DNA of 57,264 bases from Deinococcus indicus. GTDB lineage: Bacteria; Deinococcota; Deinococci; Deinococcales; Deinococcaceae. The translations under genes were made by a program, and so were the position numbers. The notes under the pieces are model-generated. The model was given only the letters and a program-made list of their open reading frames with translations, was not told where the DNA came from and did no database searches. Shown here in pieces: positions 27,077 to 40,184 of this stretch (position 1 is its first letter; the number at the start of each line of letters is the position of its first letter). The DNA lies in assembly GCF_002198095.1 (NCBI RefSeq), contig NZ_NHMK01000018.1, forward strand, positions 1-57,264, given 5' to 3'.

Positions 27077-28197
27077 GCCCGTCCTCCCTGACCGTTCTGG
27101 CCGGTCTGCTCGGCGCGCAGGAAGGCTTCCTGGTCGCGCAGGTGGCCCGGCAGGTCGGCGTACACGTCCTCGAACATGATCCGCCAGTCGGGTTGACCGG
27201 TCGCCTCGGCTTTCAGGACCTGCTCGTCGACCTCGCGGTGCGTCTGGGCGATCAGTGCGGCGCGTTCCTCGGCGCTGACCGGGTGGCCCAGATGCTCCAG
27301 CAGTTTCTCGACGCGGGTGATCGGGTCGCGGCCCAGCCACTCCTCGACCTCCTCGCGGGTGCGGTAGTGCTTCTCGGCGTCCGCGTCGGCGTTGCTGTGA
27401 GAGCCCACACGGTAGGTCAGGCACTCGACGAGCGCGGGACCGTGCCCGGCGCGGATCTGGTCGGCCACGTAGGCGCAGACCTCCATGACGGCCACGATGT
27501 CGTTGCCGTCCACGTAGTAACCGGGCATGCCGTAGGCCTTCGCCTTGATGTGGATGGTCTCGCTGGCCGTCTGCTCGCGGATGGAGGTGCTGATCGCCCA
27601 CTGGTTGTTCTCGCAGACGAACATCGCGGGGGCCTTCGCGGCGCCGGCCATGTTCAGTCCGGCGTGCCAGTCGCCCTCGCTGGTCGCGCCGTCCCCGAAA
27701 GTGCAGACCGTGAGTTCGTCCACGCCCAGGTACTTCTGCGCCATGGCGTTCCCGGCGGCGGGCGGCACCTGCGAGGCGATGCTGGAACTGATGCTCACGA
27801 AGTTCTGCGCCTGCGCCGCGAAGTGGTGCGGCATCTGGCGGCCGCGCGAGGAGTCGCTGTTCGTGCCGAGGCACTGGCTGAGCAGTTCGGCCATCGGGAC
27901 GCCCATGGCGAGGCCCAGGGTGTGGTCGCGGTAGTACGGCCAGACCCAGTCGTGGCCCACGCGGATCGAGCGGGCCAGGCCCACCTGGGTGGCTTCCATG
28001 CCGCTGGACTGCGCGTAGAAGGTGGTGCGCCCCTGGCGGAGCAGCGTGATGAGTTTGCGGTCGAACTCGCGGGCGCGCAGCATCAGGGCGTGCAGTTCGC
28101 GCAGCAGCTCGGGCGTGAACCGCGCGGGCAGCGGCTGGACCGGCGTGCCGTCCTCCGCCACGAAGCGGATGGGTTCAGGGGTGAAGGGCTGAATCAT
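27073..28197 (-). CDS. bkdA1: 2-oxoacid dehydrogenase E1 alpha subunit
   Basis: A 374-residue alpha subunit. The ThDP/Mg motif is [19 protein letters not shown]...NNQWAIST, and the phosphorylation-loop-like [18 protein letters not shown] is present. [15 protein letters not shown] and [14 protein letters not shown] are typical of the branched-chain/acetoin type. First gene of the operon. A palindromic operator-like site lies about 75 nt upstream. The ATG 28197 follows AGGAGGCCCCAGCCC. No E3 gene is in the window, so lipoamide dehydrogenase must be encoded elsewhere. Confidence 0.94.
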   Translation of the reverse strand: MIQPFTPEPIRFVAEDGTPVQPLPARFTPELLRELHALMLRAREFDRKLITLLRQGRTTFYAQSSGMEATQVGLARSIRVGHDWVWPYYRDHTLGLAMGVPMAELLSQCLGTNSDSSRGRQMPHHFAAQAQNFVSISSSIASQVPPAAGNAMAQKYLGVDELTVCTFGDGATSEGDWHAGLNMAGAAKAPAMFVCENNQWAISTSIREQTASETIHIKAKAYGMPGYYVDGNDIVAVMEVCAYVADQIRAGHGPALVECLTYRVGSHSNADADAEKHYRTREEVEEWLGRDPITRVEKLLEHLGHPVSAEERAALIAQTHREVDEQVLKAEATGQPDWRIMFEDVYADLPGHLRDQEAFLRAEQTGQNGQGGRA

Positions 28198-28270
28198 GGG
28201 CTGGGGCCTCCTGACAGGGAGCGGGAAGCGCGGCGCGGTGGCCGGCTCCTCCCCTGATAGATCTGTCTAG

Positions 28271-28292
28271 CAAACGCTCGTTAGGCATTTTA
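28271..28292 (-). promoter_or_regulatory. Candidate operator and -10 of the dehydrogenase operon
   Basis: CAAACGCTCGTTAG (28271-28284) contains a perfect AACG-NN-CGTT palindrome, the type bound by TetR-family regulators of acyl-CoA or branched-chain metabolism. On the minus strand TAAAAT (28292-28287) could be a -10 with the palindrome over the start site. No TTGACA-like -35 is seen. The rest of the gap, 28293-28472, shows nothing I can support. Confidence 0.45.
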
Positions 28293-28472
28293 GACGGTTT
28301 GCCCCCCGCGCGGGAAACCCGGCTGGCCTGCGGCAGCCCCGCGGCCCGGCCCGGCCCCCTCCAGCCGCCTCCCGGAAGGCCGGAAGCCCGCATTCTGTCC
28401 ACTCAGGCCGGACGGAAAGGCGAGCGGGTCAGCCGCCCTAGCCCGGCTGGCCCGCTCCTCTGCTCTCGGGCT

Positions 28473-30074
28473 TCAGTGTGCGAAGAACACCAGTCCGTCG
28501 GGCACACCCGCCGGAACGGGCCTCCCCTCCCCTGCCGGGGCCAGCCCCCCGGCCAGCGCCCGCGCCTCGCGCAGGTACGCCCCGAACGGCACCGGCCCCG
28601 CCTGCCGCTTGGGGCGGTCCTCGCCGAACAGGTTCATGGGCGCGCGGTCCGCCGGGTGAGTCCAGGCGCCGCTGGCCCAGTCGAAGTTGTACAGCGCCAC
28701 GAACCGCTCGCCGTACTCGGCCACGAACTCCATGGCGTCCAGCAGGAACTCCACCTCCTCGTCGGTCGCCCACGGCGCGAGGTTCAGGCGGGTCCAGCCG
28801 GGCTTCACGCCGTCCAGGTGATTCACGGCGCACTGCATGAACTGCTCGCTGCGCCGGTCGTCGATCTCCAGCAGCGCGTGCCCGTACGGCCCGGCGCAGG
28901 CGCAGCCGCCGCGCGCCTGGATGCCGAACAGGTCGTTCAGCAGCCGCACGACCAGCCGGGGGTGCAGCTGCGTGCCCGCAGACGTGAAGGTCAGGAACGA
29001 CAGGAACGCCAGCCGGGGCGCGTCCAGGTTGCCCAGCAGCCGCAGGCGCGGGTTCGGGCGCAGCCTGTCCAGGGCGCGGGCGTACAGTTCGTGCTCACGG
29101 GCGGTCAGTGCCTCGGTGCCCAGCTCTTCCTTGACCCGGAACGCCAGCGCCGTGCGCAGCTTGCCCAGGATGGCAGGCGTGCCGGCGTCCTCGCGGGCCT
29201 CGATGTCCTCGACGTACAGCTGCGCCGTCCGGTTCACGAAACGCACCGTTCCGCCGCCCGGCGTGCTGGGAACGCTCAGGCGGTACAGCTCCTGCCGGAA
29301 GCACAGCAGGCCCGGCGTGCCCGGCCCACCCGCGAACTTGTGCGGACTGAGGAACACTGCGTCGTACCCGTCGGGGCGGCCGGGTTTCATGTCGATCTTC
29401 ACGTACGGCCCGCTGGCCGCGAAATCGAAGAACGCGAACGCCCCGTGTGCGTGCAGCAGCCGCGCCACCGACCGGGTGTCGGTCAGCAGGCCCGTCACGT
29501 TGCTGGCCGCGCTGAACGACCCGATCTTCGGCCGTCCGGCGTAGCGGGGGTCCTTCAGCGCGCCGACCAGGGCGTCCAGGTCCAGGTTGCCGCGTTCGCA
29601 CAGCGGAATCTCGACGACCTCGGCCAGTGTCTCGCGCCAGCTGATCTCGTTGCTGTGATGCTCGTACGGCCCGACGAACACCACGGGCCGCTGCGAGTCC
29701 GGCAGGGCGTCCAGCACGGTCTGACGGTGCGGGCCGCCCACGACCAGCCCCAGGATGTCCTGCATGCGGCGCACGGCGGCCGTACTGCCGGACCCGCAGA
29801 ACACCAGCTTGCAGGTGCTGTCCGCGCCCAGCTGCTCCTTGACGTACCCGGCCGCCTGATGGGTCAGGTGCGTCAGGTGCGCGCCCGTGGCGCTGTCCTC
29901 GGTGTGGGTGTTCGCGTACAGCGGCAGGGCCAGCGTCTCCAGGCGGCGCTCGACCGAGTGCAGCGCCCGGCCTGACGCGACGTAATCGGCGTACGTCACG
30001 CGCCGCTCCCCGAAGGGCGTGTCGATCAGGACGTCGGTACCGATCAGGTCAGCGCGCAGCGCAGCAAAATCCAT
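28473..30074 (-). CDS. PLP-dependent aminotransferase class V-like protein
   Basis: A 533-residue protein of the cysteine desulfurase/aminotransferase class V superfamily, longer than the usual 400. The PLP lysine is in FLSPHKFAGGPGTPGLL, following an Asp on the DFAAS strand. Also visible are FCGSGSTAAVRRMQ and RGGCACAGPYGHALL. The cysteine pair in GCACAGPYG is notable and may relate to sulfur handling, but I cannot tell desulfurase from lyase or transaminase. The C-terminal 100 residues have no assigned domain. ATG 30074 diverges from mnmG. Confidence 0.8.
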   Translation of the reverse strand: MDFAALRADLIGTDVLIDTPFGERRVTYADYVASGRALHSVERRLETLALPLYANTHTEDSATGAHLTHLTHQAAGYVKEQLGADSTCKLVFCGSGSTAAVRRMQDILGLVVGGPHRQTVLDALPDSQRPVVFVGPYEHHSNEISWRETLAEVVEIPLCERGNLDLDALVGALKDPRYAGRPKIGSFSAASNVTGLLTDTRSVARLLHAHGAFAFFDFAASGPYVKIDMKPGRPDGYDAVFLSPHKFAGGPGTPGLLCFRQELYRLSVPSTPGGGTVRFVNRTAQLYVEDIEAREDAGTPAILGKLRTALAFRVKEELGTEALTAREHELYARALDRLRPNPRLRLLGNLDAPRLAFLSFLTFTSAGTQLHPRLVVRLLNDLFGIQARGGCACAGPYGHALLEIDDRRSEQFMQCAVNHLDGVKPGWTRLNLAPWATDEEVEFLLDAMEFVAEYGERFVALYNFDWASGAWTHPADRAPMNLFGEDRPKRQAGPVPFGAYLREARALAGGLAPAGEGRPVPAGVPDGLVFFAH

Positions 30075-30196
30075 GCCCCATCTTAAGGGGCCTTCACGGC
30101 GCTCATGGTGGCCACACACCCCCGCCGGGCCGGGCCGCGTTCGGGAATGCGGGTCACCCTGCCCAAGCCGGCCGCCCGGTACACTGACCAGTTGAG

Positions 30197-32002
<1,806 letters not shown>

Positions 32003-32092
32003 CGGTGAAACACACCTCTGCCTGAAGAGGAGGACCGTGGGCCGCACCGGTGAGTGCGCCCCGCCGCCTGTGCCCCGGCTTGACGGCCCGGA

Positions 32093-32122
32093 CGTTTCAC
32101 GGGAAACTTGACGGTGAAACAC
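32093..32122 (+). repeat. parS: parS-like site 2 plus half-site
   Basis: Identical to the 30-mer at 31984-32013 except one C/T. The core GTTTCACGGGAAAC is at 32094-32107. It runs into the start of the LAGLIDADG-like gene, whose first codons (TTG ACG GTG AAA CAC) come from the half-site. This resembles other genomes, where a parS sequence forms the start of rsmG (FHVKH). Confidence 0.75.
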
Positions 32123-32530
32123 GGGGCGCCCGGTCCACAGCAGGGTGCCCCGCCGGAGGTCGCCATCACAGACACGTCACCCCCCACCCCACCCGCGGCG
32201 GACCGCCCGCTCAGCGACTTTCACCGTGGCCTGCTGCTGGGCATCCTGATCGGCGAGGGATCGTTCGGCGGGGACGGCCGCCAGCCCCAGATCACGCTGC
32301 GGATGCACACCCGCCACCAGCGCCTGTTCGAGCGGCTGCTGGAACTCGTGCCCGGCTCGAAACTGTACGGGCCGTACGACCATGGCGGCAGGCGGTATTT
32401 TCAGTGGATGGCACGCGGGCAGGTGCTGCGCGACACGCTGCTGCCCATGCTGGACGCCCTGCCGCTGGAGGACACCGATGAATACGTATACGAGAGGTAC
32501 CAGGAAATGAAACTCAGGTACAAACTGTGA
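32108..32530 (+). CDS. LAGLIDADG-like single-motif protein
   Basis: Up to 140 residues. After a Pro/Ala-rich, probably disordered N-terminus, residues 40-57 read [16 protein letters not shown], close to the LAGLIDADG endonuclease helix (LxGxIxGEGSF). [44 protein letters not shown] and a basic C-terminal helix follow, matching the beta strands of the fold. The single motif implies a homodimer. Start is TTG 32108 or GTG 32114, both within parS repeat 2. It overlaps rsmG by 4 nt, so it is a fixed operon member rather than a recent invader. Cleavage activity is unproven. Confidence 0.75.
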   Translation: MTVKHGAPGPQQGAPPEVAITDTSPPTPPAADRPLSDFHRGLLLGILIGEGSFGGDGRQPQITLRMHTRHQRLFERLLELVPGSKLYGPYDHGGRRYFQWMARGQVLRDTLLPMLDALPLEDTDEYVYERYQEMKLRYKL

Positions 32531-33264
32531 CCCCCGAAGGCGAGGCGCTGCTGCGCCAGGGTGCGGCCGAACTGGGCCTGAACGTGGACGCGCGGGTGCC
32601 GGCCTTCGCCGCGCTGCTCGACCTGCTCGTCGAGGCGAACAGCCGCGTGAACCTGACCGCCCTGAAGACCGAGTCGGACATCGTCCTGAAGCACTTCGTG
32701 GATTCCCTCAGCTGCCTGCGCGGCGGACACCTGGACGGCGAGGGCCTGCGCGTGCTGGACATCGGCACCGGCGCCGGCTTCCCGAGCCTGCCGCTGGCGA
32801 TCATGAACCCGCAGACGGACTTCACGCCGCTGGACTCCATCCGCAAGAAGATCGACTTCGTGCGGGCCGCCGCCGCCTCCCTGAACCTGACCAACGTCAG
32901 CCCCCAGGTGGGCCGCGCCGAAACGCTGGGCCGCGACGCCGACCACCGCGAGGGCTACGACCGCGTGGTGTGCCGCGCCGTGGCGGCCCTGCCCATCCTG
33001 GCCGAACTGGGCCTGCCGCTGCTGAAGACCGGCGGGCGACTCGTCGCGCAGAAGGGCCCCATCAGCGAGGACGAACTGCGTGCCGGCCGCCGCGCCGCCG
33101 GAGAGGTGGGCGGGCGCGTGACCGTCGTGGACGCCTTCACGCTGCCCGTCCTGGGCGACGCCCGCACCCTGGTCGTCATCGAGAAGACCGGCCCCACGCC
33201 CGCGAAGTACCCCAGGCGTGAAGGCGTGCCCAACCAGCAACCGCTATTCTGGACGGCACGGTGA
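32527..33264 (+). CDS. rsmG: 16S rRNA (guanine527-N7)-methyltransferase RsmG
   Basis: A 245-residue SAM methyltransferase that modifies G527 of 16S r[23 protein letters not shown], the SAM loop [17 protein letters not shown], and [14 protein letters not shown] are all present. The start GTG 32527 overlaps the previous gene (GTGA). The C-terminus runs into the intergenic before parA. Loss of this gene is known to give low-level streptomycin resistance in other bacteria. Confidence 0.95.
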   Translation: MTPEGEALLRQGAAELGLNVDARVPAFAALLDLLVEANSRVNLTALKTESDIVLKHFVDSLSCLRGGHLDGEGLRVLDIGTGAGFPSLPLAIMNPQTDFTPLDSIRKKIDFVRAAAASLNLTNVSPQVGRAETLGRDADHREGYDRVVCRAVAALPILAELGLPLLKTGGRLVAQKGPISEDELRAGRRAAGEVGGRVTVVDAFTLPVLGDARTLVVIEKTGPTPAKYPRREGVPNQQPLFWTAR

Positions 33265-33328
33265 CACGCATGAGACTTCCAGGCAACCCTACCCACGCGG
33301 GGCGACCCGCCCCCACCCAGGCGGCCGC

Positions 33329-34910
<1,582 letters not shown>

Positions 34911-34923
34911 GCACGGGGATGAA

Positions 34924-34963
34924 CGGGGAAGGGGCCGCGTCATGCTTGCGCGGCCCCTTCCCG
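34924..34963 (+). terminator. Hairpin after parB
   Basis: A long stem of CGGGGAAGGGGCCGCG with CGCGGCCCCTTCCCG (34924-34963), one bulged base. It ends the parAB transcript by position, but the T-run is missing. Confidence 0.55.
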
Positions 34964-34975
34964 TTGCGGCTGCTC

Positions 34976-35112
34976 ACAGCGGTTTCCAGTTCCATTAAAG
35001 GGCCAACAGCACGCCCTTCAATTCCACTTCCAACCGCTGTTGTGGACGGCTTCTCGCTTCGCTCGTTTCAGGGGTGCTGAGGGAACCCCTCAACACCCCT
35101 GAAAACCGCTGT
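34976..35112 (-). repeat. Intergenic element C with terminal inverted repeats
   Basis: A 137-bp element bounded by perfect 10-bp inverted repeats, ACAGCGGTTT (34976-34985) and AAACCGCTGT (35103-35112). Inside are a hairpin of AGGGGTGCTGAGGG and CCCCTCAACACCCCT, and CTTCTCGCTTCGCTCG, the complement of the core in copies A and B. Its outer edge is the stop codon of the VanW-like gene. It resembles a non-autonomous mobile element, but no transposase is present. Confidence 0.6.
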
Positions 35113-36551
35113 CAGCGGCCCACGAGGAAGATGTTCGGCCAGGGGCGGTACGTGCTCTTCAGGGTGTCCTGCTTGAACACCTTGCCGCCGCGCACGAAGG
35201 ACCGCGTGACCTCGATCACGGCGCCCGGCGCGGCCCAGTCCACCTGACGGCGCTGCCCGGCCGGGACGCTGGCGTCCGGAATCAGGCGGTCGCGGGGTGG
35301 GGGGGTGGTGCTCAGGGTCTTCGGCGCGCCGATCTGCACCATGAAGTCACGCGCCTTGCCGAACACGTGGACGGTCAGGCGCGATTCCTGGTCGTTCCAG
35401 TCGGTCTGGAACCACAGCGCGCCGCCCGTGTCGTTCGTGAAGCGCAGGTCCAGGCTGGGCTGGTAGATGCTGGCGTCCAGTCCCTGCGGATCGTAGTAGC
35501 GCACCTGATACGAGTGGTTGCGGCGTTCCAGGATGGGCAGGCCCGCGCCGTACAGCGCGCGGAACACCGTGGTACTGACCTGACAGATGCCGCCGCCCAC
35601 GCCGTCGGCGGTGCGTTCCCCCGAGATGACCAGCCCGGTTACGAAACCCGCGCCGGTGGTGATCGGGCCGACCATCTGATTGAACGAGACGGTCCGGCCC
35701 TCCACCAGCCGGTCCTGGAAGGGCCGCGACCCGACGTGGATGTTCGTCACGCGCGCCGGGCTGCTGCCGTAGTAGTTCGTCTCGCCGGTCCCCAGGTGCG
35801 CGGTGACACCACGCGACAAGAAGAAGCTCAGGGTGCGTTTAGGTGCGGTCTGCGCGCCCAGCACCACGTTCACCTTCACGCCGCGCGGGTCCTTCAGGGC
35901 GGCCAGCAGGTTCGCGCGGGTCCGGTCCATGTTCACGGACAGGCCGTTGCGCTGCACGACCGCCCAGCCGCTCCACAGTTCCTCGAAACGGGCGTCCTGC
36001 GGGGTGGTGGGCAGTTCCCGCACGAAGCGTTGCAGGTCCGCTTCCAGGCTTTCGGTGATCACGCCGCGCTGCCGCAGCAGCTCCACGCGCTTGCCCGGAA
36101 TGGTCAGGGTCCGCGTGAACGGCACGGTCGTCTTCTTGCCGTTCACCAGCGCCGGCCACTGCGCCTCGACATTGATCAGCAGCGGGGCCGTGATCTTCGC
36201 CGGGGCGGGCGTGATGACCGGGGTGGGCACCGCCGGGGCCGGGACCGGGGTGGGGGAGGGCGCAGGCGTGGGGTCCGGCGCTGGGGTCACAGGCGCTGGG
36301 GTCACCGGCGCAGGCGTCGGCTCTGGCGCCGGAGTGACGGGCGCGGGCGTGACAGGAGCCGGCATGACAGGCGCTGGTGTGACGGGGTCCGGGTTCACGG
36401 GAGCGGGGCCGGGCGGCAGGGCCGGAATGCCCGGCGCCGTCTGGGCAGGCGGCGCCGGGACGGTCGGCTGGGTGGCCCCCGTCTGCGCCACGCCTCCCGT
36501 TCCGCCCAGCAGGAGTGCGCTCAGGAACCATATGCGGCGGGACCGGATCAT
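35112..36551 (-). CDS. VanW-family cell-envelope protein
   Basis: A 479-residue secreted protein. It has a signal peptide ([20 protein letters not shown]) and then about 110 residues of a low-complexity PAPVTPAP linker. The C-terminal VanW-like domain follows: [17 protein letters not shown], then [36 protein letters not shown]. VanW proteins lie near cell-wall genes and their activity is unknown. The linker should span the envelope. Its DNA (about 36200-36440) is a degenerate tandem repeat that could vary in length. The stop lies at the edge of element C. Confidence 0.88.
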   Translation of the reverse strand: MIRSRRIWFLSALLLGGTGGVAQTGATQPTVPAPPAQTAPGIPALPPGPAPVNPDPVTPAPVMPAPVTPAPVTPAPEPTPAPVTPAPVTPAPDPTPAPSPTPVPAPAVPTPVITPAPAKITAPLLINVEAQWPALVNGKKTTVPFTRTLTIPGKRVELLRQRGVITESLEADLQRFVRELPTTPQDARFEELWSGWAVVQRNGLSVNMDRTRANLLAALKDPRGVKVNVVLGAQTAPKRTLSFFLSRGVTAHLGTGETNYYGSSPARVTNIHVGSRPFQDRLVEGRTVSFNQMVGPITTGAGFVTGLVISGERTADGVGGGICQVSTTVFRALYGAGLPILERRNHSYQVRYYDPQGLDASIYQPSLDLRFTNDTGGALWFQTDWNDQESRLTVHVFGKARDFMVQIGAPKTLSTTPPPRDRLIPDASVPAGQRRQVDWAAPGAVIEVTRSFVRGGKVFKQDTLKSTYRPWPNIFLVGR

Positions 36552-36597
36552 GCCCGGCAGTATTTCACGGGCCGCGCGCCCCGCCATGAGGGACCGT

Positions 36598-37599
36598 TCA
36601 GCCGGGCTGGAGGTCGCGCTGCCCGGCCAGCTGCCGCTCGATCTCGGCGATGGCGGCCACGGCGTGGTGACGGCCGTTCTCGATGAACACCTGATTGGTC
36701 TTTCCGGCGAAGCCCGCGCTGCCCACCACGAACAGGCCCGGCACGCTGCTCTGGTAGTGGTCGTCGAGGACCAGGCACTCGTCCGGCTGCGCCGCGAGGT
36801 TCAGGTCCGACAGGAACGACAGGTCCGGGCGGTACCCGGTCAGCGCGAACGTGAAGTGCGTGGGCAGCGCGAACAGCTGACCGTCCGGGCCGCGCACCTG
36901 CACGTGATCCCCGGCGATCTGCACGACCTGCGAGTTGAAGTGCGCGGTGATGCTGCCCTCCCGGATGCGGTTTTCCAGGTCCGGGCGCACCCAGTACTTG
37001 ATGGTGCTCTTCAGTTCCGGGGCGCGCACGACCATGGTCACGTTCGCGCCGCCACGCCACAGGTCCAGCGCGGCGTCGGCGGCGCTGTTCCCGGCTCCGA
37101 TCACCGTGACGTTCAGGCCCATGAACGGGTGCGCCTCGGTGTAGTAGTGGCTGACGTTCTCGCCGTCCTCCCCGGGAATGCCCAGCGGCATGGGGTTGTC
37201 GTAGTAGCCGGTGGCGACCACCACGCGCCGCGCCTCGACCACGCCGGGCGTTCCGTCCCGCGTCTCGACAGCCAGCGTGAAGCCCGCCGGGGCGGCGTGC
37301 ACGCGCGTGACCTCGGTGTACTGCTCGACGTTCAGCGCCTCGCGCTGCGTGACCAGCCGGTAGTACATCAGCGCGGCGCGGCGGTCGGGTTTGTCGTGCC
37401 CGGTGACCATCGGGTGATTGCCGATCTCCAGTTCCGGCGCGGTCGTGAAGAACGTCATGTACGTCGGGTACTCGAAGATGGCGTTCACGACGCAGCCCTT
37501 CTCCAGCACCACGTAACTCAGGCCCGCGCGTTTGCAGGCGATGGCGGCGGCCAGACCCACCGGACCCGCCCCGACAATGGCAACATCAACCAGACTCAT
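36598..37599 (-). CDS. ypdA: YpdA-family bacillithiol disulfide reductase-like flavoprotein
   Basis: A 333-residue NAD(P)H/FAD oxidoreductase. The FAD loop [17 protein letters not shown] is at the N-terminus, ATGYYDNP is the conserved linker, and the NAD(P)-binding loop [13 protein letters not shown] is near 170. YYDNP and YTEAHPF match the YpdA/Bdr group. That group reduces bacillithiol disulfide and lacks the thioredoxin-reductase CxxC, also absent here. It starts at ATG 37599. Bacillithiol is the main low-molecular-weight thiol of Deinococcus. Confidence 0.85.
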   Translation of the reverse strand: MSLVDVAIVGAGPVGLAAAIACKRAGLSYVVLEKGCVVNAIFEYPTYMTFFTTAPELEIGNHPMVTGHDKPDRRAALMYYRLVTQREALNVEQYTEVTRVHAAPAGFTLAVETRDGTPGVVEARRVVVATGYYDNPMPLGIPGEDGENVSHYYTEAHPFMGLNVTVIGAGNSAADAALDLWRGGANVTMVVRAPELKSTIKYWVRPDLENRIREGSITAHFNSQVVQIAGDHVQVRGPDGQLFALPTHFTFALTGYRPDLSFLSDLNLAAQPDECLVLDDHYQSSVPGLFVVGSAGFAGKTNQVFIENGRHHAVAAIAEIERQLAGQRDLQPG

Positions 37600-37677
37600 G
37601 CCCGGCATTGTGCCAGTCCCGGCAGGCCCGGACTGCGGGACAGGCACGGTGGACGCCCGGCCGCCCGCAACCGGCGC

Positions 37678-38451
37678 TCAGGTCAGGCCCGTACTGGCCA
37701 CCGACACGTTGCGGTGCGTGGGGGTCAGGAACACCGTGCCGGTCCCGCTGATCACGAACACCAGCCCCTCGCCGCTGCGCATGGCGTTGCGCACGCCGCG
37801 CACCAGGGGCCGCAGTTCCACCCGCAGCGACGCGGAGTACATCAGGATCATGTCGCCGTCCACGATCACCGAGTCCCGCCCGTTCAGTTCGATCACCTCG
37901 ACCTCCGAGACGGGCACCGGCGACTCGACCACGAAGATGCCCCGTCCGGTCAGCTTGGGCTGCCGCAACCCGTTCCCGGACAGCGCGCCCGACACCGTGT
38001 TGTGCGTGTGCACGCCGAGCTGCATGGTGTCCTGCGCGAGGTAGAAGGCCCGGTCGTCCAGGATCATGTCGTCCCCGGCGTCCCCGGTGGACTCCGCAAT
38101 GATGAAGTGCCGCCGCGTGGGTTCCGTCCAGACCTTCCCCTGCCCGGTGAAGCGCGTGGCGAAGGCACTCTCGCCCGTCCCGGCGGTCGCGATGGCGCGG
38201 CGCAGGAACCCGCCCTGCTGCTGCTGCTCCACGGCCGCCTGCACCTGCCCCACCGAGTACTGGAACGCGCCCGGCTCGATCAGCACGCCGCTGCCGTGCA
38301 GTTCCGCCTCGACCGTGAACCGGCCGTCCATCTCGCGGGACTCGTTCAGGCCGTCACTGCCGTGCGAGAACCGCGTGACGTGCGTCAGCGCGTGAATGCG
38401 TAACGTCAACCCGTTGCCCTTCTGCTCCTGCACCAGCTGCATGTGACCCAT
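37678..38451 (-). CDS. AIM24 family protein
   Basis: A 257-residue beta-rich protein of the AIM24/TIGR00266 type. Typical spans are [21 protein letters not shown], the [24 protein letters not shown] core, and [17 protein letters not shown]. The family has mitochondrial and bacterial members with no settled function. It lies 78 nt from YpdA on the same strand. The ATG could be 38451 or, four codons later, 38442. Confidence 0.78.
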   Translation of the reverse strand: MGHMQLVQEQKGNGLTLRIHALTHVTRFSHGSDGLNESREMDGRFTVEAELHGSGVLIEPGAFQYSVGQVQAAVEQQQQGGFLRRAIATAGTGESAFATRFTGQGKVWTEPTRRHFIIAESTGDAGDDMILDDRAFYLAQDTMQLGVHTHNTVSGALSGNGLRQPKLTGRGIFVVESPVPVSEVEVIELNGRDSVIVDGDMILMYSASLRVELRPLVRGVRNAMRSGEGLVFVISGTGTVFLTPTHRNVSVASTGLT

Positions 38452-38560
38452 AGCGGGCAGTGTAACCGGCGGACCTCCCGCTCCAGGCCCGTTCAGGGCG
38501 GGCGCTGCCCCGCACGGGGGCAAGACGCGCCGCCCCGCACCCCGTAAGCTGAGGAGCACC

Positions 38561-39661
38561 ATGAACGCCCCCCCCCGGCCGCGGCCCACTCCGCCCACCC
38601 CGGAGAAGCCGCTGCTGCCGCCCGACGAACTGCGTCGCCGCGCGTACCTGGTGGCACTCATCGGCGGGCTGGCCGTCCTGATCATCGTGTACGCCGTCGG
38701 GCAGCTCCAGGGGCGCGGGGACCTGTACACCACCGTGTTCGTTCCGGCATTGACCGTCATGGTGCTGTTCAGCACCGGCTGGCTGCTGGCGCGCCGGTCC
38801 GTCACGTTCATCGAGCGCGCCGTGTTCCTGTGCATGAACGCCGCGCACTTCGCGCAACTGCTGGAGCAGTCGTTCGGCCCCGATCCGAACGCCCTGGCCC
38901 GCAACGACTCGCCGTACTGGATGCTCGTCACGATCTGCATGGTCGCGCACCTGATCTACCGCACCCGCCTCGCCGGGCTGTACAGCGTCGCCGCGTACCT
39001 GCTGAGCTGCGCCCTGCCGCTCGGCGGACTGCTGCTGACCGACCAGCCGGTGTCGGCCGATCTGGTGCGCGTGCAACTGACGGCCGGCATCACCCTGGTG
39101 TTCGTGCACGCCCTCTCGTGGTACCGGGGGCAGTTCGAGGCGCAACGTACCCGCCTGCTTCTCGCGCAGCAGCTCGCGTACACCGACCAGCTGACCGGCC
39201 TGCCCAACCGGCGCGGCCTGTACCCGGCCGTGGAGGCCCTGCTGACCCCCGGCGCGGGCGGCGCGGTCCTGCTGCTGGACCTCGACCACTTCAAACGCGT
39301 GAACGACCAGCACGGCCATCAGGTCGGCGATCAGGTCCTGATCCTGGCCGGACGGCTCATGACCGACGTCCTCGGTCCGGCCGGACAGGTCGGCCGCTGG
39401 GGCGGCGAGGAATTCCTGGCCGCGCTGCCCGCCACCGGCGACACCCCCGCCCACGAGCAGGCCGACCGCCTGTGCCGCGCCTTCGCCGCGCACGACTGGC
39501 CCGGCGTGGGCCACCTGACCGTCAGCATCGGCCTGACCGTCACCCGCCCCGGCGATACCCTGCCCGCCCTGATCACCCGCGCCGACCACGCCCTGTACCG
39601 CGCCAAGGCCGCCGGCCGGAACGGCTGGAAGGCCGACACGGACCCCCACCCCCCCGGCTGA
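38561..39661 (+). CDS. Membrane-bound diguanylate cyclase (GGDEF)
   Basis: A 366-residue protein with a Pro-rich N-terminus, five to six transmembrane segments (40-190) and a cytosolic GGDEF domain. LTGLPNRRGL starts the catalytic domain, DLDHFKRVNDQHGHQVGD binds metal and GTP, and the active-site loop is RWGGEEFL (GGEEF). It should make cyclic di-GMP. No RxxD inhibitory site is visible ahead of GGEEF. The sensing part is the membrane region. The start codon is followed by a run of 9 C. Confidence 0.9.
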   Translation: MNAPPRPRPTPPTPEKPLLPPDELRRRAYLVALIGGLAVLIIVYAVGQLQGRGDLYTTVFVPALTVMVLFSTGWLLARRSVTFIERAVFLCMNAAHFAQLLEQSFGPDPNALARNDSPYWMLVTICMVAHLIYRTRLAGLYSVAAYLLSCALPLGGLLLTDQPVSADLVRVQLTAGITLVFVHALSWYRGQFEAQRTRLLLAQQLAYTDQLTGLPNRRGLYPAVEALLTPGAGGAVLLLDLDHFKRVNDQHGHQVGDQVLILAGRLMTDVLGPAGQVGRWGGEEFLAALPATGDTPAHEQADRLCRAFAAHDWPGVGHLTVSIGLTVTRPGDTLPALITRADHALYRAKAAGRNGWKADTDPHPPG

Positions 39662-39671
39662 CGCCCGACCC

Positions 39672-40184
39672 TTAGCTGCGGATCAGTGTGCGGAACGTCA
39701 GGTCGAACGGGTTCGCGTCATCGGCCGCGCGCTGCGTTTCCTGCGTGACCACCCAGCCGCTCCCCAGGTCCGGCATGAACGTGTCCCCGTCCAGCCGCGC
39801 GTGAATCAGCGTCAGCTCGAAGCGGGTGATCAGCGGCAGGAACAGCGCGTACACCTCGGCCCCGCCGATGATCGCCACCTCCGGCACGTCCCCGGCCAGG
39901 GCCAGCGCCTCCTGCGGCGAGTGCGCCACCTGCGCGCCCGGCGCACTGAACGCCCCGTTACGGGTCAGGACGATGTTCTTCCGCCCCGGCAGCGGCCGCC
40001 CGCCCAGCGAATCCCACACCTTCCGGCCCATCACGTTCGGTTTCCCGCGACTGTGCGAGCGGAAGTGCGCCAGATCCGCCGGCAGATGCCACGGCATCCC
40101 CCCGCCCCGCCCGATCACGCCGTTCTCGGTCACAGCCACAATGCCGACCAGTTCCGGCCCCATCTGCTCAGGCCCCAGGGACAT
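39672..40184 (-). CDS. folA: Dihydrofolate reductase
   Basis: A 170-residue DHFR that regenerates tetrahydrofolate after the thymidylate synthase reaction. NGVIGRGGGMPWHLPADLAHF, NVMGRKVWDSLGGRPLPGRKNIVLTR and AIIGGAEVYALFLP are all typical. ATG 40184 was chosen because GAGGTG lies 6 nt upstream. An alternative ATG is 40163. It overlaps the dCMP deaminase by 17 nt and is the last gene of thyA-HEG-dcd-folA. Confidence 0.93.
   Translation of the reverse strand: MSLGPEQMGPELVGIVAVTENGVIGRGGGMPWHLPADLAHFRSHSRGKPNVMGRKVWDSLGGRPLPGRKNIVLTRNGAFSAPGAQVAHSPQEALALAGDVPEVAIIGGAEVYALFLPLITRFELTLIHARLDGDTFMPDLGSGWVVTQETQRAADDANPFDLTFRTLIRS

Noticed and set aside
28198..28472. Additional gene upstream of the E1alpha gene
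   Set aside because: No start with a ribosome-binding site and no family match. It is regulatory and GC-rich spacer DNA.
36200..36440. Repeat array in the VanW-like gene as a mobile element
   Set aside because: It is an in-frame Pro/Thr/Ala linker repeat; no terminal repeats are present.
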